Assembly: GCA_963989245.1 (NCBI GenBank)
Contig: OZ022348.1
Location: forward strand, 28,402,856-28,466,855
Reading direction: 5' to 3'
Origin: Nansenia antarctica
Taxonomy: Eukaryota; Chordata; Actinopteri; Argentiniformes; Microstomatidae
DNA length: 64,000 nucleotides
Of this stretch, positions 22,375-33,690 are shown piece by piece (within the stretch, counting starts at the first letter, position 1; each line of letters begins with the position of its first letter). The translations under genes and the position numbers were made by a program. The notes beneath the pieces were generated by a model, which was given only the letters and a program-made list of their open reading frames with translations, searched no databases and was not told where the DNA came from.

Positions 22375-23089
22375 ACAGGTGGTGGCCATGGGAACACCCT
22401 GGTGACGCCCTCACAGTGGAAAGGATCCGTCAGTCTGCGGCCCTTTCTCTGAGTCACACATCCCAATACAAACACTACTTGTTCAGAGGCCTCCCCCTTT
22501 CTCTTTTTCCCTCCCTCCCTCCCGCCCTCTTGTTTCCATGGCATTCCCACAAACAAAGGCCCATCCAGCCCGGCAACCAAAATGTTTGTCTTCATCAAGC
22601 CGATTCCAAATAAAGTATTGACAAACTACACTGGAGACAAACAGCTAGGTCAAGACTGGTTTAGATGTGACAGTAGCCTTGAACACTGAAGACAAGTCCC
22701 CTGCACCCAGTCTCAGAGGCACTTGTCAACTTATAAGACAGGAGCGGGCATGACAGCTTGTGGTGCAACTTATGAGACATGACAAGCAACAAACTGCATG
22801 TTAACTATAGTCGTCTGTCCATCTCTCTGTCTCTCTCTCTCTCCGTCTGTGTCTCCGTTTCTCTCTCTCTCTCTCCATTCCCTTGACAACCTACTCTTTT
22901 GAAACCCAACACACAAAGAAAAAGAACGGCAGTTAGGAATTTAGCCACAAACACTTTCAGCGTGAGGGGGCTTGACGGTTTTACAGCCAGGTGTTCAGAG
23001 CATCCTTAACCACAGAACATTTGACCAGACATTCCTGTTTGAAGACATTCCTGTTTAATATCCTCTCTAAATCTCCTTCCCTTCATTCA

Positions 23090-23310
23090 CTTTAACATTT
23101 TTGGCATTTAGCAGACACCTTTATGCAAAGCAACTTATATAAAATAAATAAAAAGTTAGTGAATCATCTTTCCATCAGTCATCGCATTTTTTTTTGTTGG
23201 GGGGGGGGGGGGTAGTTTACAGTAGAGAAACTGTACAGGAGGGTAGAGGGGATGGAGAGGTTTCAGGGGGGACAGTTAAGGTGTAGCCTGAAAAGATGGA
23301 GGTCTTCAGT
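23090..23310 (+). mobile_element. CATTTAGCAGACGC-type repeat, copy 1
   Basis: The blocks are TTTTGGCATTTAGCAGACAC, GTGAATCATCTTTCCATCAG, ACAGTAGAGAAACTGTACAG and GTTTCAGGGGGGACAGTTAAGG, followed by GTGTAGCCTGAA. The same blocks in the same order occur at 52626 and 55092, and in reverse at 24005-24232 and 55375-55645. A poly-G tract (23199-23211) is inserted in this copy. Confidence 0.7.
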
Positions 23311-23530
23311 CTACGGCGGAAGATAGGGAGTGACTCTGCAGTCCTGACAGCTCGTTACCAGCTTGTTACCTTCACTGATGGTAAGCTGCTTTACCTTCAC
23401 TGATCTGTATCCAACGGGCCTTAAATCCCAACGCTGTAGAGACCAATAACATAATATTTAGCTACACATGGTTTGCAGTTGCTCTCATAAAGCTGTCACT
23501 GTGCTCAGCAGGTCTACTGTACACACCTAC

Positions 23531-23675
23531 TAGGGGTGGGCATCGACGATCGATAATTGATCGATAAGGATCTTGGTCGATCACAAAATAAAACATTTGG
23601 TCGATCACAATGTTTTATTTTGTGATCGACCAAGATCCTTATCGATCAATTATCGATCGTCGATGCCCACCCCTA
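23531..23675. mobile_element. Perfect palindromic MITE with 8-bp target duplication
   Basis: The left arm (23531-23597) and right arm (23609-23675) are exact reverse complements over 67 bp, separated by an 11-base spacer. The termini are TAGGGGTGGGC and GCCCACCCCTA. Both sides are flanked by ACACCTAC (23523-23530 and 23676-23683), an 8-bp duplication as made by hAT transposases. No mismatch between the arms was found, which suggests a recent insertion or hairpin-templated correction. It has no coding sequence; GATCGAT motifs recur within the arms. Confidence 0.93.
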
Positions 23676-24004
23676 ACACCTACGCTGATTGCAGCGGAAC
23701 CTGACACATCTGCTATTGAGAAACCTGCTGCCCATTGTTCATGTATCTGTATCACTGTATCTGTATGGATATCACTATACAACATTAACAGCACATTAGT
23801 TTCCTAAGCTGACAATAGCAGATAGGATACTGTATTGTACATGCTGTGGTTGCTGTTTACTGAATATCTTCTAGGGCCACAATTGAACTGCAGATAATGA
23901 CGATGTGTACAGTTCTCAAATGTGTTGCAACGGCCAAATTGGAAAAGGAATATTCTTAATCCAAGTAAGGCTCATTTTAACAATTTCATGGAACAGTCTG
24001 GATT

Positions 24005-24232
24005 AATTGATGACCCATCTCTTCAGGCTACATCTTGACTATTTTAAGATGACTATTTACTATTTAAAATGTAAAAAGTTATCCTTGTGACTGCCAATGA
24101 CACCTGGTCCTAGCATAGATTGTTTTGTTCTTATTATGACTGATGTATAGATCATGATTCACTTACTCCAGAGAAATGTACTTGTAAGTCACTTTGGATA
24201 AAAGTGTCTGATAGCCTAAATGTAAAGAATCT
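24005..24232 (-). mobile_element. CATTTAGCAGACGC-type repeat, copy 2 (inverted)
   Basis: The right end AAGTCACTTTGGATAAAAGT followed by GTCTGATAGCC is the complement of the family's left end, and CATCTCTTCAGGCTACATCT is the complement of its inner block. With 23090-23310 it makes an inverted pair enclosing about 700 bp that includes the palindromic element at 23531. Confidence 0.6.
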
Positions 24233-24342
24233 AAAGATAGCCTAAATGTAACATTTATTTGATTGGACTAACAATGTCAGAAACACTGGCTAGAAACAAC
24301 CACGAGGGAAAAGGATCCCACTTTAGGATTAAGGTTCAGGTT

Positions 24343-24472
24343 CCTCTAGGATTCCACCTGCAGCTGCTTTAGGGTCAAGGGTCAGGGGTCAGGCTCCTCT
24401 AGGATTCTAAATGCAGCAGCTTTAGGGTAAAGGGTCAGGGGTCAGGCCCCTCTAGGATTCTACCTGCAGCTT
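24343..24472. repeat. 53-bp tandem repeat, about 2.5 copies
   Basis: CCTCTAGGATTC starts at 24343, 24396 and 24449, each followed by ACCTGCAG or a variant, then TTTAGGGT and AGGGTCAGG. Confidence 0.88.
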
Positions 24473-24627
24473 CACATCCATCAACTCTCTCTGTCACAAA
24501 CATCTCTCCAAAAGGCTTGCTTTTTTTCTTTTCTTTTACAAACAAAGTTGACCAAAAAACATAACAGCACCTTCATGTTACCTGAGTATCCCTCAACAAC
24601 GATCCTTGTTAAATGTCTCACTATACA

Positions 24628-24850
24628 GCGGGCAGCTGTGGCGCAGGAGGTAGAGCTGCTGTCTAATGATCGCAAGGTTACCAGATCGGCGGTTCGACAC
24701 TGAACCCCAAAATTGCTCCCAGTGAGCGGGCCGGCGCCTTGCATGGTAGCTTGCCGCCATTGGTGTATGAACGTGTGTGTGAATGGGTGAATGAGAGGCC
24801 TTTGTAAAGCGCTTTGGATAAAGGCGCTATATAAGTGCAGTCCATTTACT
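24628..24850 (+). mobile_element. tRNA-derived SINE, GGGCAGCTGTGGCGCAGGAGG family
   Basis: It opens GGGCAGCTGTGGCGCAGGAG, with a tRNA-like head and B box GGTTCGACACT (about 24692). The body contains GCGCCTTGCATGGTAGC and GCCATTGGTGTATGAACG, and the tail is AAAGCGCTTTGGATAAAGGC then GCTATATAAGTGCAGTCC. This is a SINE type widespread in teleosts. The copy is near complete. Confidence 0.85.
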
Positions 24851-24880
24851 ACACAGCAAGTCCTCTTTTATATAACCCCC

Positions 24881-24882
<2 letters not shown>

Positions 24883-24961
<79 letters not shown>
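24883..24961. repeat. (CA)n microsatellite
   Basis: About 39 CA units, starting soon after the SINE 3' end. Confidence 0.96.
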
Positions 24962-24966
<5 letters not shown>

Positions 24967-26052
24967 GGTTTACCCAGTGTGTAAAGGCCTCACAAATAAA
25001 TACTAAAAATCCTTTCTCACTCTCAGTTCATCAAGGTGTCTGGCACTTTTTGCTTTGGTGTGGCTCCTCTGATCCAGCTCCCTTGCTAAATTGAGGTTGA
25101 GATTAAATTGGTCTACAGAAAACCAACCAAAACGACTTGTTCACACTGAATATTAGGAGCACTAAGGCTAGTACTGTGCAATTCAATTGAATTGTATGCT
25201 GTATAAATGTCTTGGAAACTTGGAACAATGCACCCATTCTCAGAAAAATCCATACAACTAAATGGTGCATAAGCAAGGCACACCATAGATCCAGCACTTT
25301 TTTGGCCTAAAACAAAACAACTAAATTGAGATAATAATGCTAATAATAATAATGATAATGCAGCCTGTATCTTTCTGTGGTTGTCATGTAGGCTTTCGTA
25401 TCTTTCTGTGGTTGTCATGCAGGCTTAACACTGAGCAGGACAGTATGGCTGATGGTGAGTTTCACATACATGTATGTGCTGCTGTATTAATGTAAGTAGC
25501 TTTGGATAAGAGTGTCAGCTAAATGGCATATATTATTATATATTAATCAAAGTCTCTCTGATACCCTTACACGGATCTACATAATAAAGTACCGCAGCAG
25601 GGCCGTGGGTGGGCTACAGTGTGAGAATACCCAAGGTGCTGCTAACTTTGTTGCGTGCATGTATGCACCCTCCCTTTGGGTGGGTCCAAGAGATACAGGA
25701 CCACAATAGATACAGAACCGCAAGGGGTCGTGGATGCAAGATCAAGGGCTGAGTTCCATTAAGCGCAATTAGGAACATGATGAGATTACCAAGCGTCCCG
25801 TGGGAAATGAGGAAAAGGCCGTAGAGAGCACAGGGAACAGAGGAGGGCAGGACACCAATCAGCCCTTCATTTGTGAAGCTTTTCATCCAGGGTCTGGCAA
25901 ATGATGAGTAGCGCGGTTATGATCAAGAATACTAGGGTAGAAACTGAAAGTCCAGCTGGTCTGACAAGGAGGGACTAAAGGAACAGTAATAGCCCTATCT
26001 CTGAAAGGCAGATATACTAAATCTAATTTCTGGCTCAATTGAGAGACATTTT

Positions 26053-26183
26053 GGGCTGGTTCCACAGACACGGATTAAGCCTAACCCTAGATTAAAAAGC
26101 ATCTTCAATGGAGATTTTTTTTTTACACAGAATGTGTGATTTAGTCCAGGACTAGGCTTAAGCCTCGTCTGTGAAACCGGCCC
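26053..26183. mobile_element. Foldback MITE, GGGCTGGTTCCACAGAC family
   Basis: The left end GGGCTGGTTCCACAGACACG then GATTAAGCCTAA is mirrored by the right end TTAGGCTTAAGC...GTCTGTGAAACCGGCCC. The two imperfect arms of about 50 bp surround an A/T-rich middle. It has no ORF. Flanking target duplications are not clear. Confidence 0.8.
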
Positions 26184-26569
26184 ATTGTATCCCACTCAGG
26201 GCATCAGCATTGAGGCCTTTAACTTGTCAGACATGGGGCGCCCCCTACCTCCAGTCTGTTCTGTAATCCAGTGAAGTCTAGCCAATTATTCCTCCCTCAG
26301 GAAACCACAGGCAAAAACAAAGACATAAGCGCCCCCTAGAGGCCAATTTATAGCGTTGAAAGGTCAAACTCAGTATTTAGTGTGTTTATCGAATGAACCT
26401 AGGGAAAATACAAACTTTAGAACATGTCCCCCAAAATACCTCCCCTGATTTGCCTGACTGCATACTGAACAACTCATCGTTGTTGACAGTAACACAAGCT
26501 GTCGACTTTATTGATGACTCATGTTTTTACAAACAACAACATCAACAAACAACAAACAAACAACAACAT

Positions 26570-26640
26570 CAATTTCATTGTATAGGCAACTGTACAACGA
26601 CAATAAAGTATATTCTATTCTCTATTTATTCTAACATCTT
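26570..26640 (+). mobile_element. Probable LINE 3'-tail remnant
   Basis: TTTCATTGTATAGGCAACTG followed by TACAACGACAATAAAGTATA and ATTCTATTCTCTATT resembles the AATAAA plus TTCTA-repeat tails of fish LINEs. No coding sequence is attached. Confidence 0.45.
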
Positions 26641-27749
26641 ACCTGAGAAGTGGTAGGGGCAGCGGGTGTGGTCGTTAAGCATGCAGCTTGTTAGTCCTTC
26701 ACGTGAACAAATGATTGGCTGGCTGGATATGATCAATGGAAGTTATTTCACAATCATGGCCTTCTCATTTGTGAATGTGATTTCCATTTCAGTTGAATTG
26801 TAAACACTGTTTGTAAAAGCTACCTGCATTGTGCTGTCATTTGCATATTACCATGACAAATTACGATTCACTATAGCCACCTGGCGACATGAACTTTTAC
26901 CAAGACTTAATATTGGAGGCCTAATGACATAACATCTAAATGTAAAGGTAATGTGTAACCTTTAAAAACCCTTAATCTGTTACATGCTTGTTCATTGTGT
27001 TTTTAGTTGTTGAATCGACCCTCAAGTATTCATGAAAACGCTCCGCTGCCTCGACGGTAGACACTTCAAATGAGTTATTAATACCATCCAATTTAATTTT
27101 CCAATTGGCAAAGTAATATTTGCCACCCCGTTATGATTATCTTGTATTCACAGACAATATAATACTGTAGAGCTATACTATAAACTTGAATTTAGACACG
27201 GTGAAAACTCCCGCATAGCCTACCTCTCCAGTGAATATACACGTGTTCAGTGACACATAATGACGTGATCAGGATGATCAACAGTCACGCCGTCCGGTTG
27301 TAATGAGCAACACTTGATCATTTATTTTACTAAATTAAGGATCTGAATTAATATGAATCCCTCAGTGAGAGTATTCATATCGCAAATTGTAAATACTGAC
27401 GATTGTATTTATTCAACCAGCACATTGGGTAATTATTGAAGATATTTTATATACTGTACCTGATCCAATTTTATGAAAATTGCACCATTAAATAAAAAGG
27501 CAAGCCAAAGCACATGAGTTGAAGATCTCTTACAGTAGGTGAGATCATCAGTGGGGGAAACATGAGGTGAGGTGAACCTTACACATCACAAGGTGTGTCA
27601 CTAGCTGTTGAGCATCAATGTAATTGGTGGTTCAGATAGGGAGAGAGAAAGGGGGGGAAGAGTGAGAAAGGATGACCTAATACCCGAGAAAAGCGATGAA
27701 GTCATAACCACCTGACTCATATTCCCAGCTGAGACCAGATCCCCCGATC

Positions 27750-27751
<2 letters not shown>

Positions 27752-27827
<76 letters not shown>

Positions 27828-27879
27828 AAGAGAGAGAGAGAGAGAGAGAGAGAGAGTTACAGAAAGAGAGAGAGAGAGT
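27752..27879. repeat. (GT)n followed by (GA)n
   Basis: About 37 GT units (27752-27826) then TCAA and about 13 GA units, plus a second GA block after TTACAGAAA. Confidence 0.95.
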
Positions 27880-29490
27880 GAGAGGCATGAGTGGAGAGTG
27901 TGAGTGAGTCCATCCAGGGAGTTGGGGGTATTCGTGTCTAATAGTGAAAGAGGGTGTTTAATAAATAACGGTGTGGACATGTTTCTCACACCAACCCCAC
28001 CACTCCCCTGCAGCCACACACTCTTTCACATGAGCATCACCGCCAGCAGTGATATAAACGCATTCGCAGCCTTGCTCACACTGGTGTGTTATGTGGCTGT
28101 ATTCATGCTTCATGGATTGCTCCTCATTGAAAGAAAACAAAATGCTTTGAGGTTCATTGACAAATTCTACCATCTGTGTGGGGAACAAACACAATCAATT
28201 TAATTGATTCAGAGACTCCCAAGTAAACAAAGTCAAAGTCGGGCCAAGTCCCAATTTCAAACTGAATATTAACACGTTGCAACGTCTCGCGCGTGTGTGT
28301 GAGTCAGCCTATCTTGATTGTGGCTTATCTGAAATAATCGGCAACGACTGATCCTCTTACTGGGGATTCCATTGCTGTCTTGTAGGCCTATATATGCGCT
28401 TGTTGCAGCTATGGAGAGCATTTCGTGTTATCATCAGCTTAGAATGAGCTATAAGATATGATGACATCATTCGCACGAGGTGTGTTACATCATCCTCAAG
28501 TGCTGGCTAACTGTGACATCACCGCATGGCGCCTGGCCAACATGCCCATTGTGCTCATATAGCCTCATTTAGGCGGCAGCGGGGCACCAGAAATGTTGTG
28601 AATGCAGGGTGGAGTGTACTCCCGACCGCTAGGGGGCGATAGTATCGGGTTATTTGTTTAGTACTCTCTGTTAAGAGGTTAGAGTTAGGAGAAGAAGGTG
28701 GATGCCAGGTGGTCCGAGGATACACGCTGTTTCTCCTCTCTCGTTAGGACGTGTTTGCCTGTTATACGTAAGTCTGTTATTAGTTATATGTATCTTGTTA
28801 TCCGATTTTGGTGAACAGTAATCGTTCTTGTTTGTTTATATCTTGTTATGTATGTCTTGTTATAGTAATTGCATTTACTTATACACTGTATTCTCACCCA
28901 CAGGGTGTTGACATCTTTGTCCAAATAAATATTATAAACAGACATTGAGGAGTCTTCTTCAGTGAAAAGGGGACATCTGGTCATGAAAGTCAATGGGATG
29001 CCCTTTTGGGTTTCTTGGATATGTCTTTACAGCTCATTAAGTCTCCCTTTCAAAGACAGATACTGTCTGCCTCCATAGGTGGACGTTGTGTTTGCACGGG
29101 CCGTTAGACAAAGGGATGGGTGGTGGTCTCTGCGGCACAGTAAACCGAAGCGTGTCCCCGCAGACGCGGCTGCCCCCTCTCAGGAGGGTGCGGGAGGGGA
29201 CGGGGCTAATCAAACAACCAGATGGTCAAGATCATTGAGTTTTTTTTTTTTTTTTATGTGCAAGTAACATGATCTCAGCACTCTGGGTTTCACAAGCATC
29301 CCCATGTACAGACAAACGCACACTTGCGCACACACGCTCACAGCTGAGTTTGTTCCCTCAAACTATGTTAACAACTTCAGATGGTAAAACCGAACCTGCT
29401 GTGTCCATTTCCGATTTTCTTTTCTTTTTTTCGTTTCACTCCCAATTTGTAGTGGAGTCGGTTCAAGTCGGGGTCATGGAAGTTAGGTTT

Positions 29491-29711
<221 letters not shown>

Positions 29712-29978
29712 AAAGCAATACTGTATCGTCACAAACAGGTCCATAACACCAGAGACTCAGACAGGCTGGGTGTGTGGAGGGGGAAACATTATCCCTGATC
29801 CATCCTCTTTATTGATTGGGGCCTTGAGCTCCCAACAGACTCCATTAATGGAGGCAGGTGACCTCTTGGACACACTGGCTCTGTGTATCGCTGAAAACCT
29901 TGGCCCCTCTCCACCGTCTGGTCCAGAGCCTCTCCCTGTCCCCACACTCTCCCCAGTCCTCAGGACTCTCTGCTGCTG

Positions 29979-29979
<1 letters not shown>

Positions 29980-30050
<71 letters not shown>

Positions 30051-30091
30051 GTGTGCGTGCGTGTGTGTGTGTGTCTGTGTGTGTCTGTGTG
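29980..30091. repeat. (GT)n microsatellite
   Basis: About 33 GT units followed by GTGCGTGTGTGTGCG and GTCTGT variants. Confidence 0.95.
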
Positions 30092-30399
30092 GAAAGGGGG
30101 GGACCCCCTGGGGGAGTCCTCTTGTCCCCCATCCACCCCCCTCCTCCAGCAGCCAGGCTGTTGTTCTGTTCCGTTGCGGCCCTGGGGTTGAGTGGATGAT
30201 AAAGAGTGTTTAATCCTGTTCCTCACACTGTCTACATGGAAACAAGGGAAGACCCTTTTTTCTTTTTTTGCTGATTGATACTCAAGCGAAGGTGTCTGAA
30301 TAATGATAACGGCTGTGTCTCAATCAGGAATAAAGTTTCAATCCGCGTTTTTATTTAGGCATGGTCCCATTCAGAAAGTACCTTAGAATAGTACCTGCT

Positions 30400-30580
30400 G
30401 TGGCCTGGGGTGGTCCAGTGGTCTAGCACTGTGGTCTACAGTGCACACATATGCCCATGTCGGCATGGGTTGGAATCCGGTCCCATGCCCTGCTGACATG
30501 CCCTCTCTCCCTTCTTCTCCTACTTTCCTGTCTGTCTTCACTGTATCTGTCCAATAAAATGAAAAAATAACTAAAAAAGA
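30400..30580 (+). mobile_element. SINE family S1, copy 3
   Basis: It contains GGTGGTCCAGTGGTCTAGCA, TATGCCCATGTCGGCATGGG, the B-box variant GGTTGGAATCC, CCATGCCCTGCTGACATGCC, and TTCACTGTATCTGTCCAATA with an A-rich end. This is the best-preserved of the three S1 copies. Confidence 0.75.
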
Positions 30581-30645
30581 ATAGTGCCTGCTAAGGTGCC
30601 TCCGTTAGGCCAATGTCGAAGGCGCCACGTGTACAGAGTACAGAC

Positions 30646-30647
<2 letters not shown>

Positions 30648-30717
<70 letters not shown>

Positions 30718-30730
30718 CAGACAGACAGAT
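30648..30730. repeat. (GATA)n microsatellite
   Basis: About 17 GATA units (30648-30717) grading into CAGACAGA. Frames over it read as repeated Ile-Tyr-Leu-Ser. Confidence 0.96.
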
Positions 30731-30876
30731 ACAGACGCACCTGAACTTCCTGTTGTTGAGACGTCTTTCCATACATGACACATTCAGCTATAGTGATTCA
30801 TTTGACAGAGGGAAGAATATACACAATATACATTCAAACTTGCATTGCCAGGATGTGTTAATGCTTTACTAACACG

Positions 30877-31475
30877 TTAAAGGGATAGTTCATGTTTTTC
30901 AACGTTAGACCTCGTTTTCCACTTACTTGGGAGTGTTGTAGGCTCAACCAGACAAGTTGTTGGGTCATATTATATTTCCGGACTTGAGCATTCTTTAGCT
31001 GGCTCGGTTCGTATTTAGCCATACCAGTGGACATGAATGGTATGACTACTTAAAAACAACTACAAGAAATTCTACAGCCATCTCATGTCTTTGTGGACTA
31101 TACACGACACATGTCAATATGAAAACAACTTATTTCCACTATTACAAGCATAAACGTGTATTATTCAAACTGAGAATACTGCCTGTTTTGCCCTCCGGTC
31201 TGGAACTCATTTTTACTACATCTGACATCAGTTAAAGTAGCTAGTCCATTCTATTCAAAAACATGACAGTTCATTTTTTAATAATATTTTTCTCCCGTCT
31301 GTGCTTTTGATAGCATACTAGTGATAACATTCATATCCACTGGTGTGGTAAGCCAGCCAAGCTCAGGCAAGTTCAAGAAAGAAAATATGACTGAAAGAAA
31401 GTGTCTGGATGAGCCTACAACACTACATGAGTAAAATGAGGTCTTAACATTAAAACATTTTAACTATCCCTTTAA
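30877..31475. mobile_element. MITE with AGGGATAGTT ends and TTAA flanks
   Basis: The left end TTAA-AGGGATAGTTCATGT is mirrored by AACTATCCCT-TTAA at the right. Further inside, GACCTCGTTTTCCACTTACT and GTGTTGTAGGCTC are mirrored by TGAGCCTACAACACTACATG and AAAATGAGGTC. TTAA at both edges fits a piggyBac-type 4-bp target duplication. The roughly 590-bp interior has no ORF. Confidence 0.75.
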
Positions 31476-31988
31476 GGCTTTCTATATAGGAGGGCATTAG
31501 TAGCACTGGCAAAAGTGATTCGCAGTTACTGACAATTGTTGTGGAACATCACATGCCCAGACTGTCACATTATTACCCCAAATAAACGACCACTGTTGTT
31601 GTTATTGTTGTTAGTGGCATAACCCAATTATACTGCATGAAAAGGCTGCATATACAATAACGGTTGATTAATTGAACTCACTCAGTGGGGTTCAAACCCC
31701 TCAGATAATCTGGTCAAGACAGCCTCAGCAAACCCCTCGCATGCCCTTTGGGAATCTAAACAAAGAGGACTATAGTTTGAAATCAGCATATGAAACGAAT
31801 GATTGTTTCTTAAGTGCTGAAAATATCATCAGTTTATGAAGTCCAAAGTAATGAATGCACTGTAATTTCAAGGATCAGCAGAGTGAGAAGGCTATGTTTT
31901 TTTTGTTTGTTTTTTTCTTCTGGCAAGGAAACAATGCCAACGGTCAATTACCGCTGAAATGAAGCGTCTCATCTTCGGTAAGTGCAAG

Positions 31989-32110
31989 CACCGTGGTGTC
32001 CCAGAGTGTGCCCCAGCCTGCACCCCTGCCCAGCCTGCACCCCTGCCACCCCTGCCCAGCCTGCACCCCTGCCCCAGCCTGCACCCCTGCCACCCCTGCA
32101 CCCCTGCCTG
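31989..32110. repeat. Minisatellite, CAGCCTGCACCCCTGCC units
   Basis: About six units of 12-18 bp. Proline- and cysteine-rich frames over it are artefacts. Confidence 0.88.
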
Positions 32111-32350
32111 GACGCTGCGCCCCGCGCCATGCTTGTACAGTACAGGGAGGGACGGGCTGATGTAGTCTAGTCTAGGAGGCTACTGTGCCGCTCCCGTTCA
32201 AATGAAGGTTACGCTGCTCAGAATGTTAGGTTGATGGTTAAAAGAGACATTGAGGAAGAGAAGAGAGTCTCCCCCCCCCCCCAAAAAAAAGTAAAACATT
32301 GGAAATAAATAATATCATGATAAGATCAATGAGGATTGTTTATGTTTTAT

Positions 32351-32460
32351 GTTTATTATTATTATTACTATTATTATTGTTATTATTATTATTGTTATTA
32401 TTATTGTTATTATTATTGTTATTATTATTGTTGTTATTATTATTGTTGTTATTATTATAT
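32351..32460. repeat. (ATT)n microsatellite with ATTGTT variants
   Basis: An array of ATT triplets with GTT interruptions at 9-12-bp spacing. Confidence 0.93.
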
Positions 32461-32719
32461 TCATGATATTAATCATCAACATCATCATCATTATTACAGA
32501 GCACATGTCTTTGTGTTATTCTAGGAGCACGCCGCCGGGCGTGGCTTCTCTCGAGGACATTTTGGCTCGTCGGTTTTGCGAGACGAACGGCGTTTCTTTG
32601 TCTGCGTCTGGCTCGCAATGCTGCAAAAGCTCTGCTCACGGGAGATATGTTAGGGCTTTTTTTGAAGATCCCTGCTGCACAGGGTCTGCAACGCCTGTCT
32701 GACAACTCCCTTTCTCTTC

Positions 32720-32975
32720 TCCTCCTCCTCACAGACCCCCTCCTACACCCCCCTCTCCTCCTCACAGACCCCCTCCTACACCCCCCTCTCCTCCTCACAG
32801 ACCCCCTCCTACACCCCCCTCTCCTCCTCACAGACCCCCTCCTACACCCCCCTCTCCTCCTCACAGACCCCCTCTCCTCCTCGCAGACCCCCTCCTACAC
32901 CCCCCTCTCCTCCTCACAGACCCCCTCCTACACCCCCCTCTCCTCCTCACAGACCCCCTCCTACACCCCCCTGCG
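32720..32975. repeat. Minisatellite, 33-bp unit
   Basis: About eight units of CTCCTCCTCACAGACCCC plus CTCCTACACCCCC, one shortened. The period is a multiple of three, so frames stay open on both strands. The surrounding 32520-33090 is CpG-rich and may belong to the mex3a upstream region. Confidence 0.92.
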
Positions 32976-33690
32976 CAACGGCGCCCGAGACAACAGCGCG
33001 GTGACCTGCCGCAACCCACGGCGAGAGAGGGTGGGAGAGAGGGTGGGCGGGACCCCGAGATATGTCACTTTAACTCGTTAATCCTCGAACGGGAGGACCG
33101 CTCGAATCTACCCCAAGTCTGCAAGAATCTCTCACATTCCACAAATAAACTCGTTTTTTAAATTACTCTCAAGAGCTGACTATCCACCACGTAATGCCTC
33201 CGGATTAGTAATTCCATTAGATAATATAACTTGGCTGCAAAATGCACTTCAGGCCCCACTGATATCATTTGAGGAACAGTCCTGGAAAAACGCGCACCCA
33301 CTTGCACAATTCTATTACCGGGAAATGGTTACGCGTCTATCGTTCACGCATCCTTACATAAGACACACAATAAGACTTTAGCGCCTAAAGATCGGTGCGG
33401 TCTTTCGCCATTGAGATAGCAGGGAATCAGTTGTCTGGACCCAGCGCATGGTTGATGTGGACAAAGGAGGAGGTGGAGGAAGGGAATGTTTTTCTTTTTC
33501 CATACGTGAGGAGGGAAAGCGCGGGGGTCGGCTTCTAAAGATGCCACAGGCTTGGGAACCTGAGACCGAATGGTATAACGGGAGGGAGGGCGGCTCGTTC
33601 TGTCTCGGCATGGAGGAGGGGACTGTGTAAACCAGACTGGGAGGAGCGATACACCGCCTAGCCCCTCATCCTGTGTGTCCCGTTCGCCCA

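Noticed and set aside
24628..24720. A possible tRNA gene (A and B box)
   Set aside because: No complete cloverleaf is visible, and the sequence continues into a known type of SINE body and tail.
32469..33081. Open frames of LLLTDPLLHPP or RRRGGCRRGSV repeats on both strands
   Set aside because: A 33-bp minisatellite gives stop-free frames on both strands. There is no conserved domain.
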